From assembly GCF_003992595.1 (NCBI RefSeq), contig NZ_RZNA01000017.1, forward strand, positions 1 through 64,000: 64,000 bases of DNA. Direction: 5' to 3'. Positions 59,888 through 64,000 of the stretch are shown here, one piece after another. How positions within the stretch are numbered: the stretch's first letter is position 1; each line of letters starts with the position of its first letter. The translations under genes and the position numbers were made by a program. The notes under the pieces are model-generated. The model did no database searches. It saw nothing but the letters and a program-made list of their open reading frames with translations, and was not told where the DNA came from. Source of the stretch: Flagellimonas oceanensis (GTDB lineage Bacteria > Bacteroidota > Bacteroidia > Flavobacteriales > Flavobacteriaceae).

Positions 59888-60703
59888 TCAATTTGGTGTA
59901 TTGGGCAAAATCAAAAATGGCACTTTCAGTTTGGTGTTGAGTTCCTTGATGATTCCCTTACCGATAAACTCCAAGAAAAAATGATGTGGATAATAGACCA
60001 TGCAAAGCATATCTATACTCCAGAGATCAACAAATTCCAGAATGGTGTTCGCTTTACCATCGAAAATGGGCAGTTTGACTTCTTTGGAAGCTTTTTTCTC
60101 CATGCTGGCCAGAAAATCGGCCTTGTTCCTTCTATTGACTTCCGCTACGTTTTCTTCCTCGATGCCCATGGGCACGATAACACTGCCCATCAGATCGCCA
60201 AAAAACCGAAGGGCCCTGATATTCTCCGCTGCAATCGGATTTGCGTAATTGGAAGTGAACGCGATTTTATCCACTCTTTTAAAATCGATCTCCAATGGAA
60301 CGATCAGTACGGGACAACTTGTCAACTCCCTTACCAATTGCATGGCATTGTTCCCAAAGAGTATGTGTTTTATCTCTTCTTTTGCTTTGTTTCCGATTAC
60401 CGTGAGGTCCACCTTGTGTTCCTTTGCATAACCGGCAACACCCTTGGTCATATCGGAACACAGGGATACCTTGGTGAAAGTGTGGTCATTGTTCGCCCCA
60501 ACATCCCTGACCAAACGGTGCACCAAAGCCTCCAAACTTTCCAAGGAAGCCACCTTGGCCTTCTCCCTATCAGCATCGTTTTCGTTACTGCACACATTCA
60601 CGATATGAAATGTGCATTCTTTCTCCTTGAACAAGCGCGCGGCATAGTGGAGTGCATTGTATGAGTTGTTCGAAAAATCGGTGGGCACTAGAATCTGTAA
60701 CAT
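59888..60703 (-). CDS. Universal stress protein, two UspA domains (271 aa)
   Basis: Two UspA domains: the first begins LQILVPTDFSNNSYNALHYA and carries VIGNKAKEEIKHILFGNNAM, in which the first glycine pair is weakened (GNK-AKE instead of GTKG). Nucleotide binding may therefore be reduced. The second domain begins IAFTSNYANPIAAENIRALR and has no ATP motif. It is about 10 residues shorter than its neighbours. It lies 9 bp after the third paralogue's stop, so it is co-transcribed with it from the FNR-type promoter at 61616. Cytoplasmic; probably forms homo- or hetero-oligomers with the other Usp proteins. Confidence 0.9.
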   Translation of the reverse strand: MLQILVPTDFSNNSYNALHYAARLFKEKECTFHIVNVCSNENDADREKAKVASLESLEALVHRLVRDVGANNDHTFTKVSLCSDMTKGVAGYAKEHKVDLTVIGNKAKEEIKHILFGNNAMQLVRELTSCPVLIVPLEIDFKRVDKIAFTSNYANPIAAENIRALRFFGDLMGSVIVPMGIEEENVAEVNRRNKADFLASMEKKASKEVKLPIFDGKANTILEFVDLWSIDMLCMVYYPHHFFLEFIGKGIIKELNTKLKVPFLILPNTPN

Positions 60704-60712
60704 GGCTTTTTT

Positions 60713-61555
60713 TTATGGATTATACGGAAGTACTAAAAAGGGGACTTTACTGTGGAGCCCTATGTTTTTGATGACGGGTTCCACAAAAATGCGTTCCAAG
60801 AACGTATGCTTGTTCTTTACCATGGCCAGGAGTTCGACAGGGACCGCCTTTTGGAATTGGTTGATGGCCCCTATCAGATCCTGATCGGGCAGGTCGTGAA
60901 ATTCGTGGTTGTGTTCCAGCAACCTCCCCTCCAAAAATGATTTATGGTCCAATTGGTCGGAATCAAGTCCTTCGGGGGATGTTACGTGCATAATGTGCAA
61001 TTTGGAATGCTCGAGTTTTGAAAACTTGAGCAAAAAGTCGAGATCGACCTTATTGTAATCCACTTCATAATCGGTAGGGAAAAGAATGTTTTCCGGTGGT
61101 CGGAATTCAAATTCCGATGGCACGGCCAAGACAGGTATTCCCGTTTTCTGAATGACATGTACCGTATTGGAACCAAATAGGATTTCCTTGGCCCCGGTCG
61201 CTCCTTGTGTACCCATGACTATAAAATCCACATTCTCCTTTTGGGCGATGGAAGCGATTTCATCCGCCAAGGAATTGAATGCCGCATGGGTAACAAAAGT
61301 GTGCTTGGATACATGAAACTGTTCCTTGATTCTTTTTCGGGTATTTTCCAATGCTTCTTCGGCCTTGTATCTTTCATCGTCCGGTAGCCCCAATTGGCCT
61401 GGGCTTCCCAGGGTATAATCCACTCTGTACACTGGAGGTGTATAGGCATGTACCAAATAGAATACACAGGTGGAGTTTTCCAATAACTTCACGGCATATG
61501 AAATGGCATGAAATGCATTTTCTGAAAAATCGGTGGGCAAAACTACTCTGATCAT
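60713..61555 (-). CDS. Universal stress protein, two UspA domains (280 aa)
   Basis: Start placed at ATG 61555 (MIRVVLPTDFSENAFHAISY); an upstream GTG would add 14 residues of no similarity. The first UspA domain ends with VMGTQGATGAKEILFGSNTV, a complete ATP-binding pattern. The second begins ENILFPTDYEVDYNKVDL and lacks it. It is the first gene after an exact FNR-type box 60 bp upstream, and leads the transcript containing the next two usp genes. Similarity to its neighbours suggests gene duplication in tandem. Cytoplasmic stress function as for the others. Confidence 0.92.
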   Translation of the reverse strand: MIRVVLPTDFSENAFHAISYAVKLLENSTCVFYLVHAYTPPVYRVDYTLGSPGQLGLPDDERYKAEEALENTRKRIKEQFHVSKHTFVTHAAFNSLADEIASIAQKENVDFIVMGTQGATGAKEILFGSNTVHVIQKTGIPVLAVPSEFEFRPPENILFPTDYEVDYNKVDLDFLLKFSKLEHSKLHIMHVTSPEGLDSDQLDHKSFLEGRLLEHNHEFHDLPDQDLIGAINQFQKAVPVELLAMVKNKHTFLERIFVEPVIKNIGLHSKVPFLVLPYNP

Positions 61556-61615
61556 AGCGCTGTTATTTAAGAACCTACTACTAACAAAACTATCCACAGA
61601 ATAAAAATTATACTA

Positions 61616-61627
61616 TGATTTACATCA
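61616..61627 (-). promoter_or_regulatory. FNR-type box before the third usp gene
   Basis: TGAT-TTAC-ATCA is an exact match to the FNR-family core, centred about 66 bp upstream of the usp start at 61555. Its inner bases differ from the box at 58509 at only one of twelve positions. Confidence 0.55.
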
Positions 61628-61683
61628 CATATACAAAAGGACCGAAGTATTTCGGTATTTGGAGGGAGCAAGATGACCCCACA

Positions 61684-62520
61684 TCACTCGTGAATGACGT
61701 AGAACGGGATTTTGGTATGAAAGCTGATCTGCTCCACTATGGTATCAAAAAGGATTTGTTGGATAAAGTTCAGGTTCTTGGCCACCATGATCATCATATC
61801 GATATCCCTGCTCTCCACAAAACATTGGATGGCAGCCTTGACTTTCTGATTGGTAATGGTGTGAAAACTATGGGTCTCGGGGAAGGTATCTTCCAAAAAG
61901 TCCAACAGGTGTTCCTTGTTCTTTTCCTGTTCTTCATTAAGGCTATCCCCTTCTTTTAAGGCATTCATGACCCTGAACTTGGATTTTCCCAAGCCGATCA
62001 TTTCTTCCATGGGACGTAAAATCCTCAACGAATAAAAAATATTGAAATCCGTCGGAAAGGCTATTTCCCTTGGTCTGGACAGCTCAACATCAATGGGGAC
62101 CACAAGCGTGTTGCATTGCACCTTGGTAATGACATCCCCGGCATTGCTCCCCAACACCTTCTCCTTGAGTCCCGAAACACCTTTGGTTCCCATGACAATG
62201 AGGTCGATGTTTTGTTCTTCGATGTGTTTTCTGATGGTGGGGATGAAAAAGCCGTATTCGTGCAGGGCGAAAAAAAAGTGATTGGCCTCAGTACTGTGCT
62301 TTCTGCTCTGCTTGACCAAATCGGTCAATTTCTTCTTTGTGTTTTCCGAAGGTTCCCCTGTGGTTTCCTGAAAGGATTCCGCATCATTCTTGGTATCCAA
62401 TAAGGTACCGACGTACAGCAAGTGGAAATTGCATTCCATTGCACTGAAAAGCATCTCGGCATACTTAAGTGCCCGAATGGAATTTTCTGAAAAGTCCGTT
62501 GGGACAAGAACATTCTTCAT
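61684..62520 (-). CDS. Universal stress protein, two UspA domains (278 aa)
   Basis: Start set at ATG 62520 (MKNVLVPTDFSENSIRALKY), where similarity to the other Usp proteins begins; a frame open further upstream adds 21 residues with no similarity. The first UspA domain ends with VMGTKGVSGLKEKVLGSNAG, an intact ATP-binding pattern. The second begins EIAFPTDFNIFYSLRILRPM. It is the most upstream of the four usp genes and has its own FNR-type box 50 bp before the start. The next gene in line, on the same strand, is that of the receiver-CRP regulator, about 90 bp further upstream. Confidence 0.92.
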   Translation of the reverse strand: MKNVLVPTDFSENSIRALKYAEMLFSAMECNFHLLYVGTLLDTKNDAESFQETTGEPSENTKKKLTDLVKQSRKHSTEANHFFFALHEYGFFIPTIRKHIEEQNIDLIVMGTKGVSGLKEKVLGSNAGDVITKVQCNTLVVPIDVELSRPREIAFPTDFNIFYSLRILRPMEEMIGLGKSKFRVMNALKEGDSLNEEQEKNKEHLLDFLEDTFPETHSFHTITNQKVKAAIQCFVESRDIDMMIMVAKNLNFIQQILFDTIVEQISFHTKIPFYVIHE

Positions 62521-62570
62521 TAGGTCATAAATTGATGGTGCAATTTTATCATTCGGTAGGTCAAACCAAA

Positions 62571-62582
62571 TGATAAATATCA
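62571..62582 (-). promoter_or_regulatory. FNR-type box before the fourth usp gene
   Basis: TGAT-AAAT-ATCA is an exact core match lying 50 bp upstream of the usp start at 62520 and between it and the regulator gene. Confidence 0.55.
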
Positions 62583-62608
62583 CTTACGCCATTTACGACC
62601 CATATTTT

Positions 62609-63658
62609 CTAGTGAACATGTTGGAGTGCCTCCTTGTCAAGGACCATGATATTCCTGTTTTCGATGGCAATAAGGCCTTCGTTTTTAAAATCGGAAAGGG
62701 TTCTGATAAGACTTTCGGTCGCAATGCCCGCAACCCCGGCCAAATCGCTTCGGGCAATTTTCAAGGGCCCCTGTTTGTCCCTATTCACTGCCTTACAGAA
62801 CATCAAAAGGGTCTGTGCCGTTTTTTTCCGCACCGAACTATAGGCCATTTGCAGCAATTGGTTCTTTATTTTGGCCAGATCCCCGGTTATGACATCCATC
62901 AGTTCCAAGGAAACACTTTTGTTGTCTTCCAGGATTCCCTTTACCTTTTCCTTGGAGATTCCGGCCAGTTCCACATCTTCCATCGCCAATGCATATTCTT
63001 GGTACGGCATATGGTCCGTCAAAGAGGTAAATCCCAAAAAATCATCTTCGGAATATACGGATGTTATGAGTTCTTTTCCCTCCTCATCCAATCCACAACT
63101 TTTCACAACCCCCTTTAATATCAGGTACACCATATTGGAATGGTCCCCTTTGGAATAAATGGTCTCATCCTTTTTGAAGGACAATGCCTCGCCATGGTCA
63201 TCAAAAAAATTCTTGAGTTCGTTGAGCGAACGTATTTCGGGTTCTCCAGGTCCTTTTGACGGGTGTTCCGCCAATGCGGTCTCCATCTGTTCGGCCTTTT
63301 CCAAACGGCAGTGGATGGCCGACAAAAGTTCTTCCTCTTCAAATGGCTTGGTCAAGTAATCATCGGCCCCAAGGTTCATCCCCCTTCGTACATCCTGTCT
63401 TTCGGTTTTGGCCGATATAAAGATAAAAGGGATATAACGGGTAGCCTCAACGGATGAGAGCTGTTCCAATACTTCGTAACCATCCATTTCCGGCATCATG
63501 ATATCACACAGGACCAAGTCCGGATGTTCTTTGATCGCTTTCTGTACCGCTATCTTTCCATTGGACGCCGCAGATACATCAAAACCGGACAATTCCAACA
63601 GTTCCGCAACATTTTCCCGTAGGGAATTATCATCCTCCACCAGTAAGATTTTCTTCAT
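62609..63658 (-). CDS. Receiver-domain CRP/FNR-family regulator
   Basis: The 349-residue protein joins a phospho-receiver domain (about 1-120, with D9/D10, acceptor D52 in LVLCDIMMPEMDGYEVL, S82 and K104) to a cyclic-nucleotide-type effector domain (about 155-275) and a CRP-type winged helix (RSDLAGVAGIATESLIRTLS, the recognition helix, near 310). CRP-type proteins bind TGAT/ATCA-like half sites. No cysteine cluster for an Fe-S centre is apparent, so oxygen sensing by itself is unlikely; the histidine kinase encoded upstream and overlapping by 29 bp may supply the signal. It is the natural candidate regulator for the FNR-type boxes in this window. Confidence 0.93.
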   Translation of the reverse strand: MKKILLVEDDNSLRENVAELLELSGFDVSAASNGKIAVQKAIKEHPDLVLCDIMMPEMDGYEVLEQLSSVEATRYIPFIFISAKTERQDVRRGMNLGADDYLTKPFEEEELLSAIHCRLEKAEQMETALAEHPSKGPGEPEIRSLNELKNFFDDHGEALSFKKDETIYSKGDHSNMVYLILKGVVKSCGLDEEGKELITSVYSEDDFLGFTSLTDHMPYQEYALAMEDVELAGISKEKVKGILEDNKSVSLELMDVITGDLAKIKNQLLQMAYSSVRKKTAQTLLMFCKAVNRDKQGPLKIARSDLAGVAGIATESLIRTLSDFKNEGLIAIENRNIMVLDKEALQHVH

Positions 63659-64000
63659 TTTCCTTGTTATTTATTGGTATATACAGTGTGAATGTGGATC
63701 CTTTCCCATGTTCACTTTTAAAGGTCACATTGGAATCGAGGTTGTGTAAATGCTGTCTTACGATATTCAGTCCAATACCCGTTCCCTGCACCGTGAGCAC
63801 ATTACTGGCCCTGAAATATCTGTCAAAAATAAAAGGTTGGTCCTCTGGGGGTATGCCCAACCCTTTGTCGATTATATCAATGTGGAGTCGTCCGTTCCTC
63901 TCTGATACCGAAAGTTCAATTTCCGTATCCTCTGGGGAGTATTTAATGGCATTGTGCACCAAATTGGACAGGGCCAGGCCCATGATCTTCTCATCAAACT
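63630..64000 (-). CDS. Histidine kinase, C-terminal part (cut by window edge)
   Basis: The last about 123 residues of a sensor kinase: FDEKIMGLALSNLVHNAIKY contains the N-box, DIIDKGLGIPPEDQPFIFDR the G1 and F boxes, and GTGIGLNIVRQHLHNLDS the G2 box of a HATPase_c domain. The N-terminal sensor part and the phospho-accepting His lie beyond the window. Its coding sequence runs 29 bp into the start of the receiver-CRP gene, so the two form a two-component pair. The Gly-rich tail (LTGGG) is unremarkable. Confidence 0.95.
   Translation of the reverse strand, partial: FDEKIMGLALSNLVHNAIKYSPEDTEIELSVSERNGRLHIDIIDKGLGIPPEDQPFIFDRYFRASNVLTVQGTGIGLNIVRQHLHNLDSNVTFKSEHGKGSTFTLYIPINNKENEENLTGGG

Overview
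The window looks like a marine, gliding-type member of the Flavobacteriaceae (Bacteroidota). The evidence is a 3.6-kres secreted SprB-type protein with a type IX (type B) sorting domain, tandem TldD/PmbA genes followed by a MoxR/DUF58/BatA operon, Bacteroidota-style tyrosine recombinases, a tRNA promoter with the TAnnTTTG -7 element, and the lack of strong Shine-Dalgarno sites. I cannot name the genus from the sequence.

Layout. (1) 1-2583: an IS21-family element (istA/istB), visibly richer in G+C than its neighbours. It has cut off the 3' part of a GHKL/sacsin-type ATPase gene. (2) 2583-9638: an AT-rich type I restriction-modification locus on the minus strand. Besides hsdM and hsdS it carries two unusual upstream genes. 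One encodes a methyltransferase-like + specificity-domain + histidine-kinase fusion. The other, 3 bp downstream, encodes a receiver-domain protein. No hsdR lies in the window; it may be beyond the IS. (3) 10004-11220: a small hypothetical gene, a MucR/Ros-like zinc-finger regulator with two perfect palindromes upstream, and a stranded tRNA-type terminator. (4) 11221-19811: an integrated island in the 3' end of tRNA-Arg(TCT). A 25-bp direct repeat (24/25) bounds it, and a tyrosine integrase sits beside the tRNA. Its cargo is an apparently undescribed peptide cluster: a 47-residue Cys-containing precursor (not previously delimited because it is short), an attenuator-like stem-loop, two carboxypeptidase-regulatory-domain proteins, a fusion of an isoprenyl-diphosphate-synthase-like domain to a terpene-cyclase-like toroid, and an M50 membrane protease with a PqqD-like N-terminus. 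Relics of an older integrase and an unknown gene lie next to it.

(5) 19970-29418: core metabolism. A secreted sugar isomerase-like protein, a YceI-porin-YceI cluster, pyruvate phosphate dikinase, a cation efflux protein and a lipoprotein esterase. (6) 29470-40248: the giant SprB-repeat protein. (7) 40454-51308: TldD, PmbA, DUF4159, MoxR, DUF58, BatA, DUF4175 and an amidotransferase-like membrane protein, all co-directional. (8) 51611-54489: racemase, 1-Cys peroxiredoxin and MBL-rhodanese. (9) 54607-64000: a stress block with cardiolipin synthase, D-lactate dehydrogenase family, Hsp20, two paralogous small proteins, a small acidic protein, four double-domain UspA proteins, a receiver-CRP/FNR regulator and its overlapping histidine kinase.

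How it may work together. Four exact FNR-type boxes (TGAT-N4-ATCA) sit in front of three stress-block transcription units and in front of ppdK. The receiver-CRP protein encoded at the end of the block is the obvious candidate regulator. Two places deserve most attention as new systems: the phosphorelay-like pair inside the restriction locus, and the peptide/terpenoid-fold cluster in the tRNA island.
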